From positions 1-48,400 of the forward strand of contig CAZDRI010000010.1 in NCBI GenBank assembly GCA_964508055.1: DNA of 48,400 nt. Reading direction: 5' to 3'. Each line of letters begins with the position of its first letter. Position 1 is the stretch's first letter. Under the pieces are notes generated by a model that saw only the letters and a list, made by a program, of their open reading frames with translations, was not told where the DNA came from and searched no databases. The translations under genes were made by a program, and so were the position numbers. Of this stretch, positions 1 to 8,285 are shown in pieces. Origin of the DNA: CAZDRI01 sp964508055. GTDB lineage: Bacteria > Pseudomonadota > Gammaproteobacteria > PS1 > Pseudothioglobaceae.

Positions 1-69
1 GTAGTTATTTATTAAACTATATCAATATGTTATACTCTTTTTAAGGATTGACTAAGTACATTTTTATGT

Positions 70-91
70 GAGATTGCAAACCATCAATCTC
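70..91 (-). terminator. Weak hairpin downstream of the first glycosyltransferase
   Basis: GAGATTG and CAATCTC form a 7-bp stem around an 8-nt loop, just past the stop codon of the minus-strand glycosyltransferase. On that strand the hairpin is not followed by a T-run, so it is at best a weak transcription end. Nothing else is recognisable in positions 1-102. Confidence 0.25.
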
Positions 92-102
92 ATGTCTATA
101 TT

Positions 103-1149
103 TCATTTTGACCCTAGTTTAAGTCTACATTTTAAGCCAATTATGCGCTGTTTACTTCTCCACCAAATAATTTTTTTTTTTATATTAAGGTAATCAATAC
201 AAGAAATTTTTTTTGGAAAATATTTACCTTGCTGACTTTTAAGAAAAACATTTTCCATAAATTTAAAATAGGATTCTCCAACTTGTTCTAAAGAAGGGAG
301 CTGGATATTTTTTTGGTAAGCAGCATAATTTGCAATAATTTTCTCTAATAATGAAGGAATTTTCTCTGGCTCATTAAACAACTCACCGCCATCTTTAACG
401 ATTTCTGAATTACTGCTACCATCAAACGCTATAGTAGGAAGGCCGCAATGTAAAGCCTCCAATAAAGAATTGGAGCATGATTCTATTTTTGATGCAAAAA
501 TAAAAACATCGGACGACCTCAACTCACTTGCCAATTCTCTTGAATCCATAGATTTTTTATGAATTATATTATTAAATTTAATTGGAGAGTTTCCAATAAA
601 AACCATTTCATATTTATTAAAGTCAAGGTGATTATCTAACCATTGATAAACATCAAAACCTTTTTTTATATTTCCTGACCAACTCGTAGCTATGAGTTTT
701 ATTTTTTTATTTTTAGAATTCGGTTTTTTATAAAAAATTTTTGGGTTAGGCGCATTGATGATAATTTTATTAAACTGATAATTTAACTGCAATCCTCTTT
801 TCAAAGAAGCATTTTTGGTATAGTTTGATTGGAATATTGTGCCATCGACTAATATTTTATTTGACTTAAATATTAGTTTATCCAATAAATAACCATCATC
901 TCTATAAAAATATATAGGTCCATCTATTCTATGAATAAATATTATATTTCTATTTCTAAATTTTATTTGCGCAGCTTTTATTAAATTATGATGACTATTA
1001 ATTAATATTACATCAGCATCATTACAATCATTAGCATACACTTCATTTTTAACCAAATAATCCCTAATAGCTTTTAAAAATTGGTTTCCTCCGCCCCAGG
1101 CACCATCAACAAAGTCAAAAAGTATATGAATTTTTATATTACATTTCAT
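103..1149 (-). CDS. GT4-family glycosyltransferase
   Basis: This 348-residue protein is probably a cytoplasmic retaining glycosyltransferase (GT-B fold, GT4) that transfers a sugar from a nucleotide donor during polysaccharide assembly. The C-terminal half carries the family signature ESCSNSLLEALHCGLP (about residues 223-238), in which the first Glu and the E.L.CGLP segment belong to the donor site. The N-terminal acceptor domain is divergent but has a Gly-rich loop near residues 17-21 (AWGGG). Its start overlaps the end of the next glycosyltransferase gene by 11 bp, which implies one operon and translational coupling. Donor and acceptor sugars cannot be told from sequence. Confidence 0.85.
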   Translation of the reverse strand: MKCNIKIHILFDFVDGAWGGGNQFLKAIRDYLVKNEVYANDCNDADVILINSHHNLIKAAQIKFRNRNIIFIHRIDGPIYFYRDDGYLLDKLIFKSNKILVDGTIFQSNYTKNASLKRGLQLNYQFNKIIINAPNPKIFYKKPNSKNKKIKLIATSWSGNIKKGFDVYQWLDNHLDFNKYEMVFIGNSPIKFNNIIHKKSMDSRELASELRSSDVFIFASKIESCSNSLLEALHCGLPTIAFDGSSNSEIVKDGGELFNEPEKIPSLLEKIIANYAAYQKNIQLPSLEQVGESYFKFMENVFLKSQQGKYFPKKISCIDYLNIKKKIIWWRSKQRIIGLKCRLKLGSK

Positions 1150-2335
1150 CCATAATTTTTTTGTACAATGTGAAGTATTTGTTTAAAATATTATCCACTG
1201 AATACTTTCCTAATGTTGATTGAGAATTTTTCAATAATTTTTCTTTATTTTCTTTTTTACTTAAATAAACAAAACCATCTTCAATGGTACTTACTTTGTA
1301 TGGGTCTGATAAATAAGCGTTATGTAAATGCTTGAATATATCTTTGCCACCTCCATATATACTTCCTAAAACTGCCATATTATTTTGAATAGCCTCTAAA
1401 TAAACCAAACCAAATGGTTCAAAAAAAGCTGTATTTACATAAGCATCTGCTATGGTGAAAAATGATAGTTTGGTAACACCAGTAATAAATCCTATAAAAA
1501 ATATATTATTACTTAAACCAAGGTCGCTAGCCATTTTTTTTAATTTATCTGTTTCTTCACCATGTGCCGCAATGAATAATTTCAAATTAGGGGTTTTTCT
1601 TATAGCTTTTGAGAATGCCAAAATCATATTTACATGACCTTTTATCTTTCTAGCACCAGATAATGTTAGAAAAACAACATCACCATTTCTTATATTGTGT
1701 TTTGACTTTATTTTTTTTATATTTCTCTTAATGACATTTTTTTCAAAATGTTTAACATTATTGTCATAGCAATTTTCTATTTTATAAACTTTTTTTTTAG
1801 GTACTAATTCATATACAAATTCGCACATATCTTTAGATACGGTAGTAATTTTACTTGCCCTATTTGAAACGAGCTTTATTATTTGGTTATTTTTCCAAGA
1901 AAGTCTAGCTCCAAATTTAAATTCCTTTTTATATGAAAAATCAACTCCATGAGAAGTTATGATATATTTCCTTTTACTGAAAAGTGTACTTAGTAAGCAT
2001 AATACACCATCCATTAAAGCATTGTGTGTATGTATAAGTGATATGTTATTTTTACGAAATACTCGCTGTAAATAAACTATATTTTTTAAAAAATATAGTT
2101 TGTTATTTACGGCATTTATATAAATTACTTTAATGTTTTTAAAGTGGTCAAAATTACTATTCTTGTATTTTGGAACAATAAAATATATCTGATTAATATT
2201 AAATTGTTTTCTATAACTTTGGTAGTTTTTATCTATCTCTTTAAGTAACCAATAAAGCAAATATTGAACACCACCTTGTACTGGCAAATAAGATGTTGTT
2301 AAAATGGCAATGTTTTTAGAACTAAAAAAATCCAT
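1139..2335 (-). CDS. GT4-family glycosyltransferase
   Basis: A 398-residue GT-B glycosyltransferase. The N-terminus has the loop PVQGGVQYL (about 18-26) that binds donor phosphates in GT4 enzymes. ITSHGVDFSYK (about 126-136) lies in the acceptor domain. EPFGLVYLEAIQNNMAVLGS (about 306-325) is the C-terminal E-x7-E donor motif. There are no membrane spans, so the protein is cytosolic or membrane-peripheral. It overlaps the upstream fusion gene by 14 bp and the downstream glycosyltransferase by 11 bp, so the three are probably co-translated. It likely adds one sugar of a surface glycan; specificity is unknown. Confidence 0.87.
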   Translation of the reverse strand: MDFFSSKNIAILTTSYLPVQGGVQYLLYWLLKEIDKNYQSYRKQFNINQIYFIVPKYKNSNFDHFKNIKVIYINAVNNKLYFLKNIVYLQRVFRKNNISLIHTHNALMDGVLCLLSTLFSKRKYIITSHGVDFSYKKEFKFGARLSWKNNQIIKLVSNRASKITTVSKDMCEFVYELVPKKKVYKIENCYDNNVKHFEKNVIKRNIKKIKSKHNIRNGDVVFLTLSGARKIKGHVNMILAFSKAIRKTPNLKLFIAAHGEETDKLKKMASDLGLSNNIFFIGFITGVTKLSFFTIADAYVNTAFFEPFGLVYLEAIQNNMAVLGSIYGGGKDIFKHLHNAYLSDPYKVSTIEDGFVYLSKKENKEKLLKNSQSTLGKYSVDNILNKYFTLYKKIMDEM

Positions 2336-3614
2336 TATTATTTATGAGACTGTCTATGTCGGCACCATTAGCTATATCAAACAATATATTATTTTCTATT
2401 TTTATTACCTCAAACACTCTCTTTAAAATCATTTCTTCATACTGCTTGGGTATTACTACAATGCCATCATTATCACCAAAAATTAAATCATCAGGTGATA
2501 TAAGTATACCGTCAATGCAAATGGTTTTATTATAACTTTCCATTGTAGCTCTCTTCCTTACATCTTTACAACTTACACCTTTTGAAAATACTGGAAAGCC
2601 TAGTTTTTTAACTTCAGCACTATCCCTTGTAACTCCACCTATAATTGCAGCACTTGCTCCAGAACGTATTGCTAAATTAGCATTTAATTCACCAAAATAA
2701 GCATATTCATTAATTGCATTTTCTACAACAATGATATCATTTGGTATAATTGTGTCGTATGTGTGTAATGCATTGTAGATACCTCTAAAGTCTTCCCCTT
2801 CTTCTAACATCCTTAACTTTAAAGTTTTTGCTTTTCCAAAAATTTTTTTTTCTATAATATTTAAGTTAAAATTTTTTAACACTCCATTAATATTGAATTC
2901 ATCTAATATATCAGAGAGCATTGCACTTGCGAGATGTAGTTTTATATTATCTAATAACTTTCTTTCTTTTTCTCTTTTGCCTGCCGCAATTAAGTTTGCT
3001 AACTCAAAATCTTCAGAGTAATTTACATCAATAGCCTCAATAGGTTTAGCTTCAAGTAAATATGGATTATTTCCTATCCTTCTTTCTGTTAATAAGGCCG
3101 CTTCTCTTTTTATGATATATAACCCCATAGTTTCAATGATTGTATCATCAAGCTCATAGCTATTAGGAATATTTGCAATATCATAATTTGGGCCTTTTCC
3201 ATCCCAAGTGTAAAATTTTTCTTTTCTAACCAATACAGCAGAATCATATTCACCCTTAGAGACAATATCTATACCTTTTTTTATTGTGTCATTTTCTATA
3301 AATGGACTTGTTCCTAGTATTTGTATATAGATATCAGCCTTAATTGACTTGATTTCATTGAAAAATAATTTATTTCCATCTGTTTTATTAGTAGCTAACT
3401 TCGGATCTCTTTTTAAAACATTACATTTTATTTCACTAGCTAAACTTAATATACAATCAGATTCCGTATCTAGATAAACTTCATCAATAGAATCACATTC
3501 CATAAGTTTTTCAAGAGTATATAAAAACAATGGTTTCCCATCTAGTAATTTTAGATTTTTGTTTTTTACTCTAGAACTTGCTCCTTTTGCAGGAATAAAT
3601 GCTATTACTTTCAT
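2322..3614 (-). CDS. Fusion: CMP-sugar cytidylyltransferase-like domain plus RraA-like domain
   Basis: Residues 1 to about 220 resemble acylneuraminate/KDO-type cytidylyltransferases: the start IPAKGASSRVKNKN (7-20) is the CTP-binding loop, followed by GKPLFLYTLEKL (26-37) and LGTSPF (100-105). Residues about 225-430 resemble the RraA / HMG-aldolase fold: GELNANLAIRSGASAAIIGG (308-327), then VTRD (328-331), giving the G..x20..R-D pattern of that family, and GDNDGIVVIP (380-389) near the end. The first half would activate a sugar acid with CTP. The role of the second half in glycan synthesis is unclear; aldolase-type chemistry on a keto acid is possible. The gene sits at the promoter-proximal side of two glycosyltransferases with overlapping ends. 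A sequencing join is unlikely because the frame is open throughout. Confidence 0.8.
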   Translation of the reverse strand: MKVIAFIPAKGASSRVKNKNLKLLDGKPLFLYTLEKLMECDSIDEVYLDTESDCILSLASEIKCNVLKRDPKLATNKTDGNKLFFNEIKSIKADIYIQILGTSPFIENDTIKKGIDIVSKGEYDSAVLVRKEKFYTWDGKGPNYDIANIPNSYELDDTIIETMGLYIIKREAALLTERRIGNNPYLLEAKPIEAIDVNYSEDFELANLIAAGKREKERKLLDNIKLHLASAMLSDILDEFNINGVLKNFNLNIIEKKIFGKAKTLKLRMLEEGEDFRGIYNALHTYDTIIPNDIIVVENAINEYAYFGELNANLAIRSGASAAIIGGVTRDSAEVKKLGFPVFSKGVSCKDVRKRATMESYNKTICIDGILISPDDLIFGDNDGIVVIPKQYEEMILKRVFEVIKIENNILFDIANGADIDSLINNNGFF

Positions 3615-3656
3615 TTAATAAATCCTTATACTATATTTATATAAATTGCATAACTG

Positions 3657-4586
3657 TTAAGTCATTTTTTTTACTTTGCTTTTTGAATCTATTAATGCCT
3701 TCTCAAAATCTATAAATTCATATTCTTGCAAAATTGTTTCTCTAAACTCTAACCTATAAATATTTATATTTTTATCTTTTATAGTTTTTAAAGCTATATT
3801 CACACACTCAGAAATATATTCATTAGATTGAATATCACTAAAAGATATCTTCTTGCCTAAAGCTTTTCCATAATAATTGCTTCTATCCCAAAAGTGACCT
3901 GTATCAAGATGATCGACCCCACTAAAGTAAATATTTCTCACTCCAATAAAATATAAAAATGGTAAAAATAAATTTTCTACAGCGCTACCCATTAATGGAA
4001 TAATAGGGTAACTGTTGTCTAAGTAATTATCTATATTTTTATCTCCAGGTAAATAGCCTTTCCATATTTCGTCATACAGTACAAATTTTGCATTATTACC
4101 TATCATTTTTCTAAACTTTTTAAAAGTTTTTGAACTAAATTCAATGTCTTTAGAATTTGAAAAATTCGATGGTACAAATATAAATGTATTTGAGAAATCA
4201 AGTTTTTTATCCAATTGCATTTTTCTCGCTTCAGTAATAAGTACTTCAATAGATGCGGGATTATGAACAAGCCAGATATTAGGCATAAATCCATACTTAT
4301 AATAACAATAAAGTACTCCAGTTGTAAGGAACATTACATTTTTATCTTTTAACCTGTTGAAGTTTTTTAAATTAGATATGCTGCCACCAGTTCCAAAAGC
4401 AAATACATCTGAATCTTTAAAACTCTTTTTTAATTCTTTTATATAAAAAAGCTTTTTAGATTTTCTAAGTTTATAGACTATTAGCCATTCCTTGATATTA
4501 ACAACCATAAAAAATTTATTGATTTTTTTCAATATAAGGTATTTTATATTTACCTTTTTTAATTCCTTAATGTAGTCCATATCCAT
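3657..4586 (-). CDS. Uncharacterised protein of the polysaccharide locus (possibly DUF115/Maf-like)
   Basis: A 309-residue protein I do not recognise with confidence. It has a nucleotide-binding-like strand and loop, VFAFGTGGSISNL (about 61-73), followed by a strand and a MPNIWLVHNP segment (101-110). It also has a late SGVDHLDTGHFWDRSNYYG motif rich in His, Asp and Trp. This order (Gly-rich loop, 'position at which something is shown', late aspartate motif) recalls DUF115 / Maf-type and GT42-like glycan transferases, but the match is only by pattern. There is no signal peptide or convincing membrane span. Its start directly abuts the stop of the upstream methyltransferase gene, so it is in the same operon and probably acts on the same glycan. 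Confidence 0.6.
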   Translation of the reverse strand: MDMDYIKELKKVNIKYLILKKINKFFMVVNIKEWLIVYKLRKSKKLFYIKELKKSFKDSDVFAFGTGGSISNLKNFNRLKDKNVMFLTTGVLYCYYKYGFMPNIWLVHNPASIEVLITEARKMQLDKKLDFSNTFIFVPSNFSNSKDIEFSSKTFKKFRKMIGNNAKFVLYDEIWKGYLPGDKNIDNYLDNSYPIIPLMGSAVENLFLPFLYFIGVRNIYFSGVDHLDTGHFWDRSNYYGKALGKKISFSDIQSNEYISECVNIALKTIKDKNINIYRLEFRETILQEYEFIDFEKALIDSKSKVKKMT

Positions 4587-5402
4587 TTATTCTTTATTTA
4601 TAAAAATCAATTGATTACGGGATATGCCAAATATCCAACTAAATGTATATTTAACAAAATATCTCAAAAAACTCTTCCATCCACAATAATGTAGACGCTT
4701 TTCATCTTTTCGTAAATAATTAAGGTTGTATTTATTTAAAATGTTGTCAATATCTTTACTACTAAAAATATTTAATGTTTCAAAATAATCTGTGTATTTT
4801 CCATACAATTTTAAATTTAATTTAGCCAATGTCCTTGATAGCCTCGGAGGGAAAATAGTCGCTTTGTAGTGTTGTTCTTCTGGAAATAAATAATTGGGTG
4901 TTTCAATCATTATCACTCCTTGAGTTTTTGTTACTCGATACATTTCTAAAATAGACTTTTCTACATCATCAACATGCTCCAAAACGGTAAAACATATCAC
5001 CACATCAAATAAGTTACTTTTAAATGGTAAATTTTCAGAAAATGATTGTTTAATATTTTCTAGAGGAAACTTTAAAAGTTGTGCTTTTAATCTTAATATT
5101 TCTATTGCACTATTAAAGGGCTCAATAGTATAAACACTAGCATTTTTATATTTGTTATAAATAAAAAAAACTTCTGCTCCAGTACCACCTCCTACTACTA
5201 AAATATTTTTTCTATTTAAATTGATGTTTTCTGATTCTATATAAGATACGACCTTTGAACCTAATATTTCTTCTTCATTAACCCTGTAATTTCTAAATCT
5301 TTGTTGCCAATCATATAATTTCAAATCTCTTAAATAATAATTTTTATAATACTCTTTCATTAACTCATATAGTTCTTTATTTTTGTATATTGACTTACAC
5401 AT
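4587..5402 (-). CDS. Class I SAM-dependent methyltransferase (type 11)
   Basis: A 271-residue cytosolic methyltransferase. Motif I is ILVVGGGTGAEVFF (about 67-80), the acidic residue after strand 2 is in YTIEP (91-95), and the motif II/III region reads DVVICFTVLEHVDD, with the VLEHV hallmark of methyltransferase type 11. A strand with MIETPNYLFPEEQH follows. The C-terminal 80 residues are aromatic and basic and probably recognise the acceptor. It belongs to a run of three methyltransferase-like genes and is likely to methylate a sugar or the end of a glycan. It abuts the downstream gene with no gap and lies 8 bp from the upstream one. Confidence 0.83.
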   Translation of the reverse strand: MCKSIYKNKELYELMKEYYKNYYLRDLKLYDWQQRFRNYRVNEEEILGSKVVSYIESENINLNRKNILVVGGGTGAEVFFIYNKYKNASVYTIEPFNSAIEILRLKAQLLKFPLENIKQSFSENLPFKSNLFDVVICFTVLEHVDDVEKSILEMYRVTKTQGVIMIETPNYLFPEEQHYKATIFPPRLSRTLAKLNLKLYGKYTDYFETLNIFSSKDIDNILNKYNLNYLRKDEKRLHYCGWKSFLRYFVKYTFSWIFGISRNQLIFINKE

Positions 5403-5410
5403 ATTGAACT

Positions 5411-6118
5411 TTATTTTTTAACACGAATAATTAAACAACTAGAAATGCATTGTGTATCAAAATTACCATTTTTACTATAATGTATCATCTCACCTTTAAA
5501 TAGAGAAATTATATCATCCTTAAAAACTTTTCCTGTTGGGTCCGTGTATGTTGCTTCATCATTCTCGACCCAATCAATTATCATATATCCTTGATTTTTT
5601 ATCACTTTCATCCATTCATTAGCAGTTTTATGTGGGTCCAATGATTGGTCAAAAGAATTTGAATACACTAATTCAAATTTATTTTCAAAGTCATCAGGCA
5701 TTTTATCAAAACTACCAATAAAAACATCTTTTCTTTTTAAATCTGGATTTAACTCAACTCCATAAACACCATTATCAGTTATACAATTAATGTTATTTTG
5801 AGTGAATAAATTTTCTAAAAATGAGATTAATGATGAAAATCCATATCTTTTTACTTCAAACAAATAAATAAGTTTAGCTAAAAACATATTTTTTGCTGCT
5901 TTAAATAAATTTATCTCTCTTCCGTTTCTTACACCCATACATATTATTGGACCATTTTTATAGCCATTATGTTTAATAATATTCATCTTTGAAAGTATGT
6001 CTAAAATAGAAACCCTAGAATAGTTAAATTTAAGCCTACTTCTTTCTATTTGTATTTTTCTGTATTCATTTCTTGTTAATTTTTTACCGTAATCAAAAAT
6101 TTTCATTTTTAGTCCCAA
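5411..6118 (-). CDS. SAM-methyltransferase-like protein
   Basis: A 235-residue protein. IICMGVRNGREINLF (about 59-73) fits motif I of class I methyltransferases in the 'GxRxGxE' variant found in polysaccharide loci. GVYGVELNP then places a Glu at the end of strand 2, and FELVYSNSFDQSLDP and MIIDWVEND follow as strands 4 and 5. The motifs are weaker than in its two neighbours. A second in-frame Met (residue 5, position 6106) would reduce the overlap with the upstream methyltransferase from 26 to 14 bp and may be the real start. Sugar O-methylation is a reasonable guess, not shown. Confidence 0.68.
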   Translation of the reverse strand: MGLKMKIFDYGKKLTRNEYRKIQIERSRLKFNYSRVSILDILSKMNIIKHNGYKNGPIICMGVRNGREINLFKAAKNMFLAKLIYLFEVKRYGFSSLISFLENLFTQNNINCITDNGVYGVELNPDLKRKDVFIGSFDKMPDDFENKFELVYSNSFDQSLDPHKTANEWMKVIKNQGYMIIDWVENDEATYTDPTGKVFKDDIISLFKGEMIHYSKNGNFDTQCISSCLIIRVKK

Positions 6119-6752
6119 TTATAAAATAACCTGTATTTATATAATAATTATTCTTACAGCATATTTTATCCATTATTTTAAAAACAATACTTAAACTCAT
6201 CCATATTCTGGTAAGAAATCTTATATAAAAAGTATGTTTTGTTTGATAACTTAAATATCCCCTTATAAGATCAAAAATTACAGCACATACACCTCCCATT
6301 CTTTTAAAACTACAAATATTAAATTTATTAATTGATAATTCTTTTTTAATAAGTGGTTCTGTCAGTCTGAAGCAATCATAATCATCATCTGCATGGAGTG
6401 TATGAAGAAAAGGTAAACTTAATATTAAAATTCCATTTTTTTTTAATATTCTATTTATTTCACTTAATGTTTTTTGATAATCATAAACATATTCAATAAC
6501 TTCCGTACACACAACTATATCTATACTTTCATCTTCAAGCGGTATATTAGGTAAATCTGCAAATATATCAGGATTTGTTGTTTTGTCATTATTTAAAAAC
6601 AGCCATTTATCTACCTGTTTATAGGGAGGGGTAAATTTACCTCTTTTATTTTTCTTTTTCCCACCAACATCAAGTACTACCCCTTTAAACAAGTGATTAT
6701 TATTATCTAATTCTTGGTCTAAATAATATCTTCTAAAACTTATGAAATTCAA
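6093..6752 (-). CDS. Class I SAM-dependent methyltransferase
   Basis: A 219-residue methyltransferase. VVLDVGGKKKNKRG (25-38) is motif I with an unusually lysine-rich loop. DIFADLPNIPLEDESIDIVV covers the acidic motif and strand 4, with the typical 'D.P.IPL.D.SID.VV' spelling. CTEVIEYV replaces the usual VLEH. GILILSLPFLHTLHADD follows as strand 5 with a His/Asp pair typical of sugar methyltransferases in capsule loci. It is the most upstream of the three methyltransferases, and its 3' end overlaps the next gene. Confidence 0.78.
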   Translation of the reverse strand: MNFISFRRYYLDQELDNNNHLFKGVVLDVGGKKKNKRGKFTPPYKQVDKWLFLNNDKTTNPDIFADLPNIPLEDESIDIVVCTEVIEYVYDYQKTLSEINRILKKNGILILSLPFLHTLHADDDYDCFRLTEPLIKKELSINKFNICSFKRMGGVCAVIFDLIRGYLSYQTKHTFYIRFLTRIWMSLSIVFKIMDKICCKNNYYINTGYFIIGTKNENF

Positions 6753-6858
6753 CTCGATCTACCTTAATAGGGCTTGCGCACATTTCGTTTGAAAATATCT
6801 TATAAAATTTAATAGATTTTTTTTTGAAGTAACGTAAACCATATTCAACTGCTTTACT
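6733..6858 (-). pseudogene. Possible 3' remnant of a lost gene
   Basis: In the gap upstream of the 219-residue methyltransferase, another minus-strand frame stays open for 41 codons. It reads like protein (for example AVEYGLRYFKKKSIKFYKIF, then CASPIKVDRVEFHKF) and stops just inside the methyltransferase start. It has no start codon of its own. It may be the tail of a truncated locus gene, but this could also be chance in AT-rich DNA. Confidence 0.2.
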
Positions 6859-6882
6859 TTACGATTATTGAAAGATTTATAT

Positions 6883-7644
6883 TCATTGATGTTGATTCTC
6901 AATATTTAACTCTTTTACAAAACAAAATTGATAGTTTTGATATTGATTTAAAATACCTTCAAACCAATCAATTCCTTGTTCTACAATTTCTTTGTCGTGA
7001 AATGCATATACATTATCATTTGATATGATTTTAATGTCATTATAATCGTGAGATAATGTTTGGCAATTAATATATCTTATATTATATTTCCTCGCGGCTT
7101 TGATTGTATAGTCACAGAAAACATTTCCAGGGGGAATAAGAGTTACTATATTAATACCAAAATAGTTTTTTAGTATATTCTGTGATTTTTTAATATGTTT
7201 ATAGTGTAGGTCTTCACCTAGCCACTCCCAAAACTCTCTATGGTAAGTTCTATTAGAATAAAATAACTTAGGTCTGAATAAATTATTTTTAACTACACAA
7301 TGCGTTAATCCATGATTTGCTATTTCAATTAGCCCTTGCTTCATACCGCACTTTAAAGCTTCTGCCTCTTCTGGGAACTTTTCATTAAAAGTTACACTAG
7401 ACCCATCATAGTTTACCCATGTTGCAGTTATACCAACAGTTAATTTTGAATTATATTTTTTTAATAATTTAAATATTGTATACCATTCGTCAGCTGTCAT
7501 TTCTCTATATTTTGCCCAAGCCTTGAAATAATTTAAATATTTTAAAAACAAAAAATTTCCTAATCCAAACCACTTTTTAGAATATATTTCATACTCTTTG
7601 GTACTGGCTCCAATATCATCTATTCTTAAAGCTATTTTTTTCAT
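6883..7644 (-). CDS. Polysaccharide deacetylase-like protein (NodB/CE4 fold)
   Basis: A 253-residue protein with the metal and catalytic layout of CE4 / DUF2334 deacetylases. RIDDIGAS at the N-terminus carries the Asp pair (D9, D10), EIANHGLTHCV (about 107-117) supplies the two metal-binding His (H111, H115), and LIPPGNVFCDYTI is the later PPG motif. It probably removes an acetyl group from an N-acetylated sugar or a lipid-linked glycan intermediate. No signal peptide is visible, so it would act in the cytoplasm, as in some O-antigen loci. It heads the polysaccharide run on this strand, separated by about 130 bp from the next gene. Confidence 0.8.
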   Translation of the reverse strand: MKKIALRIDDIGASTKEYEIYSKKWFGLGNFLFLKYLNYFKAWAKYREMTADEWYTIFKLLKKYNSKLTVGITATWVNYDGSSVTFNEKFPEEAEALKCGMKQGLIEIANHGLTHCVVKNNLFRPKLFYSNRTYHREFWEWLGEDLHYKHIKKSQNILKNYFGINIVTLIPPGNVFCDYTIKAARKYNIRYINCQTLSHDYNDIKIISNDNVYAFHDKEIVEQGIDWFEGILNQYQNYQFCFVKELNIENQHQ

Positions 7645-7818
7645 GTTTTTTTAGAAATATCAAATGTTTGTTTAAAAGTAAATTTATTTTTTAATATCTA
7701 ACTCTCATTTAACTTTTTAGTAGAATACAACATTTTTACAGGAAAACTATTTATGTTTTTTATGTTTTAATTCTAGTGCCTTTTTACTTGATTTAATAAT
7801 CTGATTTTTTTTATATAA
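7645..7818. other. AT-rich intergenic stretch
   Basis: These 174 bp lie upstream of the deacetylase and downstream of the decayed HEPN gene. I see no open frame or strong hairpin. The deacetylase operon promoter must be here or within the remnant, but no clear -35/-10 pair stands out from the A/T background. Confidence 0.3.
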
Positions 7819-8125
7819 TTAAATCAATTTACTACATTTATCTTTTAGCTTTAAATGCATCTCTTTAGCCACATCTTTTTGGTTAATAATTTTATTTATA
7901 GCTTGAGTCATTTCCTGAGATTCATCATCATAGGTATAAGTAACTTCATTTCTAATTTTTCTTAAATATTGCCACTCTTTTGCATCGTCAATAAAGTCTA
8001 TCTTTTCTAATTTATTTAAAATATCAATAAATTGCTACTGTGTTTCAATATTTTGCTCATATTGTTTTGTATTATTAAATTGAATATTTTATCTCCTATA
8101 GTATTCTGTAATTTAGCAAATCTAA
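7819..8125 (-). pseudogene. Decayed HepT-like HEPN gene
   Basis: The minus-strand frame ending at 7819 reads LEKIDFIDDAKEWQYLRKIR followed by NEVTYTYDDE, the typical C-terminal half of HEPN partners of minimal nucleotidyltransferases (usual form: 'LE K ... D A EEW ... LR..RN..aHeY'). An in-frame TAG lies at 8035-8037 and a TAA at 8089-8091. The conserved N-terminal piece FAKLQNTIGDKIF appears in another frame near 8085-8125, so at least one frameshift and nonsense changes have occurred. The catalytic R-x4-H-x-Y motif is also damaged (Thr where His is expected). It follows the decayed nucleotidyltransferase and is clearly non-functional. Confidence 0.7.
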
Positions 8126-8136
8126 AAAGGTATTAA

Positions 8137-8256
8137 TTATATATCCTGAGCATTATCTTTAGTCTGGCTACCAAAAAGATATATTTTTGAATTTTCACCA
8201 AAAATATTATTTCTATAATCTAATATAGTTTTTGTCTCTTTTAAAGTTAACCTCAT
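8137..8256 (-). pseudogene. Truncated MntA-like nucleotidyltransferase gene
   Basis: A 39-codon frame starts MRLTLKETKTILDY and runs into YLFGSQTKDNAQDI, then stops at TAA (8137-8139). YLFGS plus the following DI is the GSx(9-10)DxD motif of minimal nucleotidyltransferases, cut exactly where the second Asp should be; LI follows in frame. It matches the start of the intact homologue at 10795-11079 (MRL..., YLFGSR...GGDIDILI). The start lies 29 bp past the co-polymerase gene. Together with the adjacent HEPN remnant it is a dead copy of the same module. Confidence 0.7.
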
Positions 8257-8285
8257 AATAAAACTATTTATTAATTAAAAAACCC

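Noticed and set aside
1452..1637. Short plus-strand open frames opposite real genes, as here and at 8512-8784 and 23732-24166
   Set aside because: They mirror the codons of strongly supported genes on the other strand and have no recognisable motifs.
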